A stretch of DNA of 64,000 nucleotides. Source: Winogradskyella litoriviva (GTDB lineage Bacteria > Bacteroidota > Bacteroidia > Flavobacteriales > Flavobacteriaceae). The stretch is taken from contig NZ_JABRWQ010000005.1 in NCBI RefSeq assembly GCF_013249065.1, positions 124,001-188,000 of the forward strand, written 5' to 3'. The notes beneath the pieces were generated by a model. It was not told the DNA's origin. It was given only the letters and a program-made list of their open reading frames with translations, and made no database searches. The position numbers were made by a program, and so were the translations under genes. This document shows positions 54,314-62,940 of this stretch, piece by piece (within the stretch, counting starts at the first letter, position 1; every line of letters starts with the position of its first letter).

Positions 54314-55705
54314 TTAATTGTCTTCTTCTTCAGCACGTTTTAAAATGGCTTCAGGAAGCGTTTTTTTAGCTTTAGCACCCATTTTTTTGAGTTTTTCAAC
54401 GCTAGTAATTAAATTACCTCGTCCGTCAACTAGCTTGTTCATAGCAGATGAATAATCGGATTTGGCAGCATCAATCTTTTTTCCTACACCTGTTAAATCT
54501 TTTACTAAGCCTTCAAATTTATCATAAAGTGCACCAGCTTGTCTAGCAATTTCAATAGCGTTTTGTTGTTGTTTCTCATTATTCCACATACTATCAATAG
54601 TGCGTAATGTCGCTAAAAGGGTAGAAGGCGTTACAATAACAATATTCTTTTCAAATGCTTTATTGTAAATAGAGTTATCCTCATTAACTACTATTGCAAA
54701 AGCGGGTTCTATAGGTATAAATAGAAGTACAAAATCTGGCGATTCTATATCATATAAATCTTGATAATTCTTTTCAGAAAGTTGGTCAACATGTCTTTTA
54801 ATAGAATTGACATGTGCTTTAAGGAAAGTTGATTTGTCATTGTCATCATCTGCATTAACCAAACGCTCGTAATCGGTTAAAGATACCTTAGAATCTATAA
54901 TCATCTTTTTATTACCAGGTAAATTTAAAACGACATCTGGTAAAACTCTAGAACCATTTTCTAAAGTAAAACTTTGCTGCACAAAATACTCTCTATCTTT
55001 TTCTAAGCCCGATTTTTCTAAAACACGCTCTAAAACTAATTCGCCCCAATTACCTTGCATTTTACTATCGCCTTTTAAAGCTCTTGTAAGGTTTGTCGCT
55101 TCTTTTGTCATTTGTTGATTAAGATCTTTTAAACCAAGTAATTGTTCTTTTAATGCAGAATGCATACTTATGCTTTCCTTTTGTGTATCATCTACTTTTT
55201 TCTCAAAAGTTTTTATTTTCTCTTCAAGCGGGTTTAAAATGCTTTTTATGTTTTCTTTATTCTGAAGCGTAAATTTTTCAGATTTTTCTTCTAAGATTTT
55301 TGAAGCCATTAACTCAAAATCTTTTCGAAGTTGAATTTGTTGTCGTTCTAATTCTGCATCACGTTTAAGGTTTTGCTGTTGTAAATTTTCAAACTCAGTA
55401 TTTCGTCTTGATAACTCTGTGCTTAAAAAATCTTTTTCTTTTCTTATGTTTTCGCGTTCAGACTCTGTTTTAGATATATTTTCTTTTAATTCTAATAATT
55501 GCTGATTAAAATATTGGTCTTGCTTTTTGTTTTCAGCTTCAGAAAATTGTTTGAATTCGTTGAATTGTTGTTGCAAGTTAGCATTACGCTCTTCAAGTGT
55601 ACTTTTGTCACTTTTACTTTTAAGTTGGGCAAATTTGAGACCAATAAAAGTACCAATTCCGGCAGAACTAATAATGGCTATAAAGAGAATAAGTGTATCG
55701 TTCAT
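54314..55705 (-). CDS. rmuC: DNA recombination protein RmuC
   Basis: The 463-aa protein has an N-terminal transmembrane helix (about 3-22), a long coiled coil (about 25-200), then the RmuC nuclease-like domain: GNWGELVLERVLEKSGL, LPDVVLNLPGNKKMIIDSKVSLTDYERL (PD-(D/E)xK-like core) and the FIPIEPAFAIVV motif. It limits DNA inversion rearrangements. A TACCTTTG -7 element lies upstream on the minus strand (55726-55733). Confidence 0.93.
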   Translation of the reverse strand: MNDTLILFIAIISSAGIGTFIGLKFAQLKSKSDKSTLEERNANLQQQFNEFKQFSEAENKKQDQYFNQQLLELKENISKTESERENIRKEKDFLSTELSRRNTEFENLQQQNLKRDAELERQQIQLRKDFELMASKILEEKSEKFTLQNKENIKSILNPLEEKIKTFEKKVDDTQKESISMHSALKEQLLGLKDLNQQMTKEATNLTRALKGDSKMQGNWGELVLERVLEKSGLEKDREYFVQQSFTLENGSRVLPDVVLNLPGNKKMIIDSKVSLTDYERLVNADDDNDKSTFLKAHVNSIKRHVDQLSEKNYQDLYDIESPDFVLLFIPIEPAFAIVVNEDNSIYNKAFEKNIVIVTPSTLLATLRTIDSMWNNEKQQQNAIEIARQAGALYDKFEGLVKDLTGVGKKIDAAKSDYSSAMNKLVDGRGNLITSVEKLKKMGAKAKKTLPEAILKRAEEEDN

Positions 55706-55725
55706 TTTAGAAATAGAAATTTAAC

Positions 55726-55733
55726 CAAAGGTA
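55726..55733 (-). promoter_or_regulatory. Candidate -7 element for rmuC
   Basis: TACCTTTG on the minus strand, 20 nt before the ATG; no TTG at the usual distance. Confidence 0.42.
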
Positions 55734-55814
55734 ATTGTTTTGTTAATTAGAGCGAAACTAAGCTTCTATATTTCTCAACAGATTATGAAGTTATAATATT
55801 TTAATAAGATTGTT

Positions 55815-56609
55815 TTATTTGGATACTCTAAAACTCCCAGTTTTATTATCAAAAGAAATTAAATCCTTCGGAAAAAGAGTTTCAAAAACGCCATCTGAAA
55901 TTAAATTACAGGGTTGGTCGCAAATTACCTCATTCTTTTGCATCACAATCATAGTGTCACAAAGTTGAATAGCCAAATCAATTTCGTGAGAAGAAAAGAG
56001 AATAGTTTTACCCGTTTCTTTAGTTAATTTTTGAAGTAATTTTAAAATATATGCTTTGTGGTACATATCTAAATGCGAAGTAGGTTCGTCTAAAGCAATT
56101 ATTGCTGTGTCTTGCGCTAAGGCACGCGCTATCATAACTTTTTGTAACTGACCATCACTAAGTTCGTAACATCTTTTTTCTTTTAATTCTAAAATGTTAA
56201 CTAATTCTAGAGCATTATTTATAATGGTTAAATCATTTTCGGACAAACTTCCAATCCAATTAGTGTAAGGATGTCTACCTAAGGCTATCAGCTCAAAAAC
56301 AGAAAGATTTTTAGATAATAACGGCTCTGTTAAAACAATACTTAATTGTTTAGCAAGATCTATTGTAGATGTTGCATCTAAGTCTTTGTTGTTTATTTGT
56401 ATAGAACCAAATAGGCTTGGCTGCACTTTAATTAAAGTTCTTAAAAGGGTTGATTTTCCTATACCATTAGCACCAACTAAGCCTATGAGCTGTCCTTTTT
56501 TTAATTCAAAATTAATATTAGAAGCAATAATAGTCTCAATCTTTTTGGTTTTATAACCAATAGAAAGTTGATGTGCTTTTAATATGGTATTATTTTTATT
56601 ATTGGCCAC
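55815..56609 (-). CDS. btuD: ABC transporter ATPase, FecE/BtuD type (cobalamin import)
   Basis: The 264-aa ATPase has Walker A GLVGANGIGKSTLLR, signature LSDGQLQKVMIARAL and Walker B IIALDEPTSHLD, as in the FecE/FhuC/BtuD group. It is the last gene of the minus-strand operon btuF, btuC, unknown lipoprotein, btuD. The B12 assignment rests on the riboswitch and BtuB/BtuG across the divergent gap; by sequence alone it could serve a siderophore. Confidence 0.85.
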   Translation of the reverse strand: MANNKNNTILKAHQLSIGYKTKKIETIIASNINFELKKGQLIGLVGANGIGKSTLLRTLIKVQPSLFGSIQINNKDLDATSTIDLAKQLSIVLTEPLLSKNLSVFELIALGRHPYTNWIGSLSENDLTIINNALELVNILELKEKRCYELSDGQLQKVMIARALAQDTAIIALDEPTSHLDMYHKAYILKLLQKLTKETGKTILFSSHEIDLAIQLCDTMIVMQKNEVICDQPCNLISDGVFETLFPKDLISFDNKTGSFRVSK

Positions 56610-56618
56610 TAATGCATT

Positions 56619-57239
56619 TTAGTTACTTGTAATATTATTATCATGACAAATACTAATGTAATGAATTGCTAGTACAATTTGAATATTTTTATTGGATAAA
56701 TCAAAGTCTAGTTTATTATCATTTAAATAATTTAACATAGAAAAATGACTGAAATTTCCGGATTTTACAGTTTTATTATAGTAATCATTTATCCTAGAAT
56801 TGTATCTGGTGTTTTTAGCTAAAAACTGAAGATATTTGCCTTTTTCCTTAGGTATTAAATACTCATAGGATGCAGAGTTGCGTTTGCTAGGTTTATGAGT
56901 TTTAGATTCCCAAATTTCATTAAACGTATCTTCATTTACAGTTTTAAACAATTCATCTATTTTTTTTGGTTTTATAGATGAAAAGCCACTAGATTCTAAT
57001 TTATACATTTCATTTCTAAATTTAAAATGAAAATTATCATCATTTAGCTGCATGATATCCTTAATAAAAAAGGATCTAATAGTTTCAAGGTCTTTGATTT
57101 CGTCTTCAACAAAGATAGACTTAAGTTCGTTAGTAGGTTCGTAAGATTTACATCCCATTATCATAGTTAATGATAATGCAATAATTAAGGGTTTAACAGT
57201 GTCAATCTTACAAAAACTTAGGGGAGTTTTTGAATTCAT
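56619..57239 (-). CDS. Unknown lipoprotein encoded between btuC and btuD
   Basis: The 206-aa protein has a lipoprotein signal (TMIMGCKSYE, Cys30). The mature part is helical and Lys/Asn-rich (DLETIRSFFIKDIMQLNDDNFHFKFRNEMYKLES; DKLDFDLSNKNIQIVLAIHYISICHD). I do not recognise a family. It lies 12 nt after btuC and 9 nt before btuD, inside the transporter operon, so a cobalamin-linked role is suggested by position only. Confidence 0.7.
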   Translation of the reverse strand: MNSKTPLSFCKIDTVKPLIIALSLTMIMGCKSYEPTNELKSIFVEDEIKDLETIRSFFIKDIMQLNDDNFHFKFRNEMYKLESSGFSSIKPKKIDELFKTVNEDTFNEIWESKTHKPSKRNSASYEYLIPKEKGKYLQFLAKNTRYNSRINDYYNKTVKSGNFSHFSMLNYLNDNKLDFDLSNKNIQIVLAIHYISICHDNNITSN

Positions 57240-57251
57240 GTTTTACATAGT

Positions 57252-58274
57252 TTAAAACATTATTTTCCGCTGTTTTATTAATAGCCAAATTACTACTGGT
57301 GCTCCAACTAACGCAGTAATAGCATTTATTGGTAGGGTATAGTCACTAGCAGGAACTTGAGCAATACTATCACAAATAAGCATTACTATAGCACCAAACA
57401 AAAATACAGCAGGCAATAATATTTTATGATTTGAGGTTTTAAAAATTTGCCTAGTTAAATGAGGAATCGCTAAGCCTATAAACGCTATAGGTCCAGCAAA
57501 AGCTGTAACGGTTCCAGCAATTAAACTGGTGGCTAATATAATAACGAATCTGCTAGAATTCAAAGATAATCCTAGACTTTTTGCGTAGTTGTCGCCTAAT
57601 TGCATAACATTCAGTTTTTTAACTGAGGCTATGCTTAGAGTGATGCCTATGGCATAAATTCCGAAGAAAATTAGCAATTCTTCCCATGATAAATTGCTTA
57701 AACTACCAAATCCCCAAAATATATATTGTTGTAATTGTTCTGCAGAACTAAAATAAGAAAGCACACTCACAACGGCAGCAGTAATGCTTCCAAACATTAA
57801 ACCAATAATTAAAATAGCCATTGTGTCTCTCACTTTACTAGATACTACCAAAACTGCTAATAAAACTAAAAAGCTACCTAAACTAGCAGCAATTACAATA
57901 CTCCATTTTGAAATTAGTATGGTTGCAAATGCACCTCCAAATAGACCAGCTCCTAAAATTACGATAGCTACACCTAAACTTGCACCAGAACTAATACCTA
58001 AAACAAAAGGTCCTGCAAGTGGATTTCTAAATAAAGTTTGCATCAATAACCCGGAAATGCCTAAACCAGAACCTACCATAACGGCAGTAAATGCTTTGGG
58101 TAGTCTATATTCTGAAATAATGATTTGCCACGTTTCATTCTCTACTGTTCCAAAAAAACTTTGAAAAATTGAAGATAAAGGAATACTAACTGAACCTAAA
58201 CTAATATTTACGACAAAGCAGAATAGTAAAATAACTAAAAGTGATATAAATGAATATGTATGGTTGGTTTTCAT
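57252..58274 (-). CDS. btuC: ABC transporter permease, FecCD/BtuC family
   Basis: The 340-aa protein has about ten helices with the family motifs LPKAFTAVMVGSGLGISGLLMQTLFRNPLAGPFVLGISSGA, GTVTAFAGPIAFIGLAIPHLTR and LPINAITALVGAPVVIWLL. It forms the inner-membrane pore for cobalamin (or a siderophore). It is placed between btuF (94-nt gap) and the unknown lipoprotein. The B12 role is from context. Confidence 0.9.
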   Translation of the reverse strand: MKTNHTYSFISLLVILLFCFVVNISLGSVSIPLSSIFQSFFGTVENETWQIIISEYRLPKAFTAVMVGSGLGISGLLMQTLFRNPLAGPFVLGISSGASLGVAIVILGAGLFGGAFATILISKWSIVIAASLGSFLVLLAVLVVSSKVRDTMAILIIGLMFGSITAAVVSVLSYFSSAEQLQQYIFWGFGSLSNLSWEELLIFFGIYAIGITLSIASVKKLNVMQLGDNYAKSLGLSLNSSRFVIILATSLIAGTVTAFAGPIAFIGLAIPHLTRQIFKTSNHKILLPAVFLFGAIVMLICDSIAQVPASDYTLPINAITALVGAPVVIWLLIKQRKIMF

Positions 58275-58368
58275 GTTTTATTTGCCATGTTGAGGAAGGC
58301 AGAATTTGTATTTAAAAAAGAGACTTCAAATACATAACGTTTTTTATTTTACTCTAAATGACAATAAG

Positions 58369-59520
58369 TTATTTTAATTTTTCAAAAAAATAAGGTTGAT
58401 AATCTTCTAACAATTCAGGATGTGCAATTTTAATTAAGTCTTTTAATACAATATCTGGTCTGGCTGTTCCTAATTCATAATACAAAATACCTCCTGTTTT
58501 TCCTTTTTTATTTGCGAAGGTATAAATGTTTTTTTGTTTAAAGGCTTCAAAATTTGTGTAAAGTGTGTTCCCTTTTTCTAACTGTTCTAAACTGCTATAA
58601 TAAGATGGACTTAGCCATAAATCTGCCTTTTGGGCTTTGTCTAAAACGACTTCAAAACTCAGTGCTAAACTACCGTTTCCTTTAGTTTCACTCCAAAGGT
58701 AATTAACATTGGCATCTTTTAAAAATTGGGCTTCTGCACTTAAGCCGTTTGGTAAGTGCCAAACATCTTTTTGCATTGCTCCACTTAAAACGGTTGGCTT
58801 ATTTTTTGCGCTTACAGCAATTTCTTTAGCTCCGAGATATTCTTTTTCTATGTTTTTAAAAATGGAGTCCGCTTCTTTTTCTTTATTAAACAAAGCTCCG
58901 AAAAATTTAATCCATTCTGCTTTTGCAAGTGCGGATGGTTCTACCCAATCACCATTATAAATTACCGGAATGCCTGCTTTTTTTATGGTTTCAAATGTTT
59001 TGTTTACACCATCTACACCAAAACCTATTACTACATTAGGGTTTATCTCAAGTAAAACTTCGGTATTAATTCCTTCGTTTTTTCCGAGCTCTCTCACTTT
59101 TTGGTTATCTATTAATTTTCTAGTTTTCTCAGAAGATATATAATCAGTTCCTGGGAAACCAATAAGCGTTTCCTCAACTCCCAATAATTCTAGAGCAGGT
59201 ATATGTGTTGTAGATGTTACTACGGTTTTAGAAATAGGAGTAATTATAACACCATCATAATCACTTTTGTTGTAAGAAGATATTGCAGCCTGTTCTTTTG
59301 ATAGTAGTAAATAAGTGTATTTTTTATCTGCCTTTGGCCAAGGTTTAGTGATTTCAATAATTTTACGGTTATTGTACTCTGTAATTTTCAGTCCTTCAGC
59401 ATATTGCAATGCCAATTCTTTACCTTCACTTAAATCTGGAAAGTCGTTTTTAGTTTCATTTTTACATGCAGTAATAACTATAAATAGTATGAAAATCCTT
59501 ATATATTTCATTGGTAACAT
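58369..59520 (-). CDS. btuF: Solute-binding lipoprotein, BtuF/FepB type
   Basis: The 383-aa lipoprotein (IVITACKNE, Cys19) has the helical-backbone binding-protein pattern: TTHIPALELLGVEETLIGFPG, VRELGKNEGINTEVLLEINPNVVIGFG, AEWIKFFGALFNKEKEADSIF and LYYELGTARPDIVLKDLIKIAHPELL. It begins the minus-strand transporter operon. Met1 (59520) and Met4 (59511) are both possible starts. It would collect B12 released into the periplasm. No riboswitch is seen on this strand. Confidence 0.88.
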   Translation of the reverse strand: MLPMKYIRIFILFIVITACKNETKNDFPDLSEGKELALQYAEGLKITEYNNRKIIEITKPWPKADKKYTYLLLSKEQAAISSYNKSDYDGVIITPISKTVVTSTTHIPALELLGVEETLIGFPGTDYISSEKTRKLIDNQKVRELGKNEGINTEVLLEINPNVVIGFGVDGVNKTFETIKKAGIPVIYNGDWVEPSALAKAEWIKFFGALFNKEKEADSIFKNIEKEYLGAKEIAVSAKNKPTVLSGAMQKDVWHLPNGLSAEAQFLKDANVNYLWSETKGNGSLALSFEVVLDKAQKADLWLSPSYYSSLEQLEKGNTLYTNFEAFKQKNIYTFANKKGKTGGILYYELGTARPDIVLKDLIKIAHPELLEDYQPYFFEKLK

Positions 59521-59571
59521 TTGTAACTTATTAATTGTAACATTATCTTTAATTTTGATAAAAATTCTACC

Positions 59572-59679
59572 ATGAGAGGCGATTCAAATTTAACACTATA
59601 TATTGTTGCAGGTATTATTATTGCCCATTTTTTAATTGGATTCATTTACCTTATCTACAAAATGAATAAAAAAAAATGA
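59572..59679 (+). CDS. Putative 35-aa single-span membrane peptide
   Basis: Starting at ATG 59572, the peptide MRGDSNLTLYIVAGIIIAHF continues with LIGFIYLIYKMNKKK and stops at TGA. The one hydrophobic helix (about 8-30) and positive C-terminus fit a small membrane protein. It lies in the divergent gap before the B12 riboswitch. No independent promoter was identified. Confidence 0.45.
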   Translation: MRGDSNLTLYIVAGIIIAHFLIGFIYLIYKMNKKK

Positions 59680-59711
59680 TAAAAATCAGCTTTCAACTGT
59701 AATTAAAAGTC

Positions 59712-59719
59712 TAGTTTTG
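59712..59719 (+). promoter_or_regulatory. Candidate -7 element for the riboswitch transcript
   Basis: TAGTTTTG (TAnnTTTG) 8-10 nt before the riboswitch; the transcript would begin near 59726. The -33 TTG is not exact. Confidence 0.5.
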
Positions 59720-59726
59720 CCGCAGA

Positions 59727-59934
59727 TTTAGGTTCGACTATAATTAAATAAAAGTCGATTAAAAGGGAATCTGGTGAGATAATTATAATCAAGTCCAGAA
59801 CTGTTCCCGCAACTGTAAGTTTTATACTGAATTTGTTTCAGTATCTCTTTTAAAAGTTATTATTTACTTCAAATACCACTGGCTATTGCTGGGAAGGTGA
59901 AATAATAAAAAACGAGTCAGGAGACCTGCCTATT
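59727..59934 (+). promoter_or_regulatory. Cobalamin (AdoCbl-type) riboswitch before btuB
   Basis: The order of conserved pieces is complete: a 5' P1 strand (TTAGGTTCGAC), AAAAGGGAATCTGGTGAGA (P3-P4), TCCAGAACTG then TTCCCGCAACTGTAAG (the B12 box core), a variable hairpin ACTGAA/TTCAGT at about 59825-59842, CACTGG then GCTGGGAAGGTG (P7-P10), and GAGTCAGGAGACCTGCC (3' part). It lies 43 nt before btuB. The downstream sequence (GGCAGTATG around the start) could be sequestered when B12 binds, turning off btuB and btuG. Confidence 0.93.
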
Positions 59935-59976
59935 TTAAACTTTAAAGTAAACTTTCGGGATAAAAGTTAAGGCAGT

Positions 59977-61812
59977 ATGATACGTATATTATTCTTTGTT
60001 TTATTACTATGTTGTTATAGCGTTGCTAAAGCGCAAACGTCTATTGACTCTATTCAGCGATTGGATGAAGTTGTGTTGAGCGATGTAAAACTTAAGCGCT
60101 ACAATGAAGGTTACAAACTCACTGTACTCAATGATTCTATTCTTAGAAAAAATGGTAATTCATTAACGGATGTTCTTCGGTTTAATTCTAATATTTACTT
60201 TAAAGAAAATGGTTATGGTATGGTTTCTTCAGCGTCGTTTAGAGGAACTAATGCTTCGCAAACTGCTGTAATTTGGAATGGCATTAATATTAATTCTCAA
60301 CTTAATGGACAGGTTGATTTTAATACCATATCTACAGCAAATTATAATAATATTAGTATAAGAAGTGGAGGAGGAAGTGTGCAATATGGTAGTGGTGCCA
60401 TTGGTGGAACTGTACATCTTTCTAATGATTCTGACTTTACTAAGCACATAAATCATAGACTACAATTGGGTTATGGCAGTTTTGAAACTGAAAATGCTAG
60501 TTATAATGTTTCCTTTGGTAATAATAATTGGTCTGGTAATGCAGGTGTTTCTTATGTGAATACTGAAAATGATTATCGAATTCTTGGTACAGATGAAAAA
60601 AATGAAAATGGAGCTTTTAATAATTTAGACCTTAATCTAAACTTAGGTTATGTTTTATCTCAAAAGGATGTTCTAAAAGTTTACCATCAGAATTTTAGAA
60701 GCGATAGAGCATTTTCTTCAACCTTATTAGCGCCTTCTAATAGTAAATATGAAACTGAAGATTACCGTAGCATGTTAGAATGGGCTCATGTTGGAGATAA
60801 TTTTACGTCGAGTTTAAAAGCGGTACATTTATTAGAACAATTTAAATATTTTGAAAACAAAGATTTAAATAACTACTCTAAAGGTCAGGCAAAAACATGG
60901 TTAGTAAAGCATCATTATAAGCGTAATGTGTCTAAAAACATGGCATTAAGTGTTATTACAGATTACAGTTATATTACGGCTGAAGGAAATAGTTATGTAG
61001 ATCCAAAACGAAATGCTTTTTCTGCTACTGCCATATTAAATCATCAATTTTCATCAAAATTTAGATACAACCTAAATGTTAGAAAAGATGTGATTTCAGA
61101 TTTTAAAAGTCCTTTAGTTTTTGCAGGAGATTTAAGTTACAAATTAGGAGAACCTTATACATTAAAGTTTAATGCTTCTAAAAACTTTAGAGTGCCAACA
61201 TTTAATGATTTGTATTGGAATCCTGGTGGAAATTTAGACTTAGAACCAGAAGAGTCTTTTCAATTTGATTTAGGTCACCAATTTAAAATATTAAAATCGA
61301 TACAATTAAAACTGAACACCTTTTACATTGAAACTTCAGACCTTATTCAATGGCGACCAAATGCTGAAACCAACTATTGGAATCCTGTTAATATTGCTAA
61401 TGCTAAGCATTATGGTTTAGAAGTAGAACTTGGTTATTTAAAACAAATACATGCGCATTACTTTAATTTAGTAGCAGCGTATTCTTATACAGAAACTGAA
61501 GATGTAGAAAAAAATCAGCCGTTGTATTATGTGCCGCTTCATAAAGGGAATACTGCTTTATCATACAATTTTAAATCATTTACCGCTTATTACCAACACT
61601 TGTTTACAGGTGAAGTAGATATTATTGGTGGTTCATTAAATGGTTATGATGTTGGTAATTTAGGCTGTTCTTATGAGCTAAATGCCACCGGAAAATTAAA
61701 TTACATCCTAGATTTAAAAGTAAATAACATTTATAACACTTACTACGAAAACGTAGCATTGCGTCCAATGCCAAACAGAAATTTCAATATTCAATTAACA
61801 CTTAAATTTTAA
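59977..61812 (+). CDS. btuB: TonB-dependent vitamin B12 receptor
   Basis: The 611-aa outer-membrane receptor has a signal peptide (KAQTS, near 20). A plug domain follows (SLTDVLRFNSNIYFKENGYGMVSSASFRGTNASQTAVIWNGININSQ, SGGGSVQYGSGAIGGTVHLSN). A 22-strand-type barrel ends in IQLTLKF with the terminal aromatic residue for BAM recognition. The riboswitch directly upstream indicates cobalamin as the substrate. The btuG-like gene follows 6 nt later. Confidence 0.93.
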   Translation: MIRILFFVLLLCCYSVAKAQTSIDSIQRLDEVVLSDVKLKRYNEGYKLTVLNDSILRKNGNSLTDVLRFNSNIYFKENGYGMVSSASFRGTNASQTAVIWNGININSQLNGQVDFNTISTANYNNISIRSGGGSVQYGSGAIGGTVHLSNDSDFTKHINHRLQLGYGSFETENASYNVSFGNNNWSGNAGVSYVNTENDYRILGTDEKNENGAFNNLDLNLNLGYVLSQKDVLKVYHQNFRSDRAFSSTLLAPSNSKYETEDYRSMLEWAHVGDNFTSSLKAVHLLEQFKYFENKDLNNYSKGQAKTWLVKHHYKRNVSKNMALSVITDYSYITAEGNSYVDPKRNAFSATAILNHQFSSKFRYNLNVRKDVISDFKSPLVFAGDLSYKLGEPYTLKFNASKNFRVPTFNDLYWNPGGNLDLEPEESFQFDLGHQFKILKSIQLKLNTFYIETSDLIQWRPNAETNYWNPVNIANAKHYGLEVELGYLKQIHAHYFNLVAAYSYTETEDVEKNQPLYYVPLHKGNTALSYNFKSFTAYYQHLFTGEVDIIGGSLNGYDVGNLGCSYELNATGKLNYILDLKVNNIYNTYYENVALRPMPNRNFNIQLTLKF

Positions 61813-61818
61813 AACAAA

Positions 61819-62880
61819 ATGATTTCAAAAAAACTAGCCTTATTATTTTTATCAATGACATTACTATTAACATCTTGTAATAATGATGACGATGATACAA
61901 CCACTGAATCTTTAGGAGATTACGATAACGGATTATTGATTACAAATGAAGGTAATTTTGGGCAAGGTAACGCATCAATAACGTTTGCCTCTTATGATTT
62001 ATCAGTTGTAGAAAACAACGTTTTCAATGCGGTAAATTCTAGAGCATTAGGAGATACTGCTCAAAGTATTACATTTAATGGAGACTTGGCCTATATTGTT
62101 TTAAATGTATCTAATTCTATTGAGGTAGTAAACAGATATACTTTACAATCTGTTGCAACTATTAATACAGTATTAAATAACCCAAGACATATTGCCTTTG
62201 CAAATGGGAAAGGTTATGTTACAAATTGGGGAGATGGCGGTGTTGCTACTGATGATTTTTTAGCGATAATAGATGCATCTACTAATACAATTGAAACACA
62301 AACAATTTCCGTTGATGAAGGTCCAGAAAAAGTTATAGCAAATGGAAATACAGTTTACGTAGCGCATCAAGGTGGTTATGGTCAAAATAATATTGTTTCA
62401 GTAATTAATGCTGCTACGGATGCTGTCTCTACAACGGTAACGGTAGGAGATGTGCCAAACTCTTTAAGATTAGATTCTAATGGAGATTTATGGGTTTTAG
62501 CTGGTGGAACACCATCTTGGACAGGTAATGAAACTGGCGGAAAATTATCTAAAATAGATGGTAGTGATTATAGCGTAACTTCTATTGACTTTGCAGGTAC
62601 TGAACATCCAAGCTTTTTAGCACTAGAGAACGGAACACTTTATTACTACTTATCTGGTAGCGTTTATAAAATGGATGCGGATGATACAGCATTACCGACA
62701 ACGGCAGAACTTAATGGATTAAATTTCTACGGAATGGAAGTTAAAGACAATGTTTTATATGGTGTTGATGCTATAGATTATACAAGTAATGGTATGATTT
62801 TATCATATAGCTTATCTTCTAATGAAGAAACAAATTTTGCGACTACAGGTATTATTCCAGGAGGTGTGTATTTTAATTAA
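61819..62880 (+). CDS. btuG: BtuG-like surface beta-propeller lipoprotein (DUF5074/YncE type)
   Basis: The 353-aa lipoprotein (LLLTSCNNDDDD, Cys20) has an acidic linker of the kind that exports lipoproteins to the surface in Bacteroidota. A YncE-like propeller follows (SIEVVNRYTLQSVATI, FLAIIDASTNTIETQTI, VSVINAATDAVSTTVTVGDVPNSLRLDSNGDLWVLAGG). In Bacteroides the homologous BtuG caps BtuB and binds B12 with femtomolar affinity. Adjacency to btuB under the riboswitch supports this call. Confidence 0.85.
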   Translation: MISKKLALLFLSMTLLLTSCNNDDDDTTTESLGDYDNGLLITNEGNFGQGNASITFASYDLSVVENNVFNAVNSRALGDTAQSITFNGDLAYIVLNVSNSIEVVNRYTLQSVATINTVLNNPRHIAFANGKGYVTNWGDGGVATDDFLAIIDASTNTIETQTISVDEGPEKVIANGNTVYVAHQGGYGQNNIVSVINAATDAVSTTVTVGDVPNSLRLDSNGDLWVLAGGTPSWTGNETGGKLSKIDGSDYSVTSIDFAGTEHPSFLALENGTLYYYLSGSVYKMDADDTALPTTAELNGLNFYGMEVKDNVLYGVDAIDYTSNGMILSYSLSSNEETNFATTGIIPGGVYFN

Positions 62881-62897
62881 AAATATAACTTTTAATC

Positions 62898-62937
62898 AAA
62901 AAGACCGCTTTTACATTTGTAAGAGCGGTCTTTTTAT
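62898..62937. terminator. Bidirectional terminator between btuG and the S41 protease gene
   Basis: The stem AAAAAGACCGCT ... AGCGGTCTTTTT with TTTACA / TGTAAG extending it; T-runs on both strands. Confidence 0.88.
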
Positions 62938-62940
62938 TTT

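Noticed and set aside
59521..59571. Second riboswitch or attenuator before btuF
   Set aside because: No B12 box or stable hairpin is visible on the minus strand in the divergent gap.
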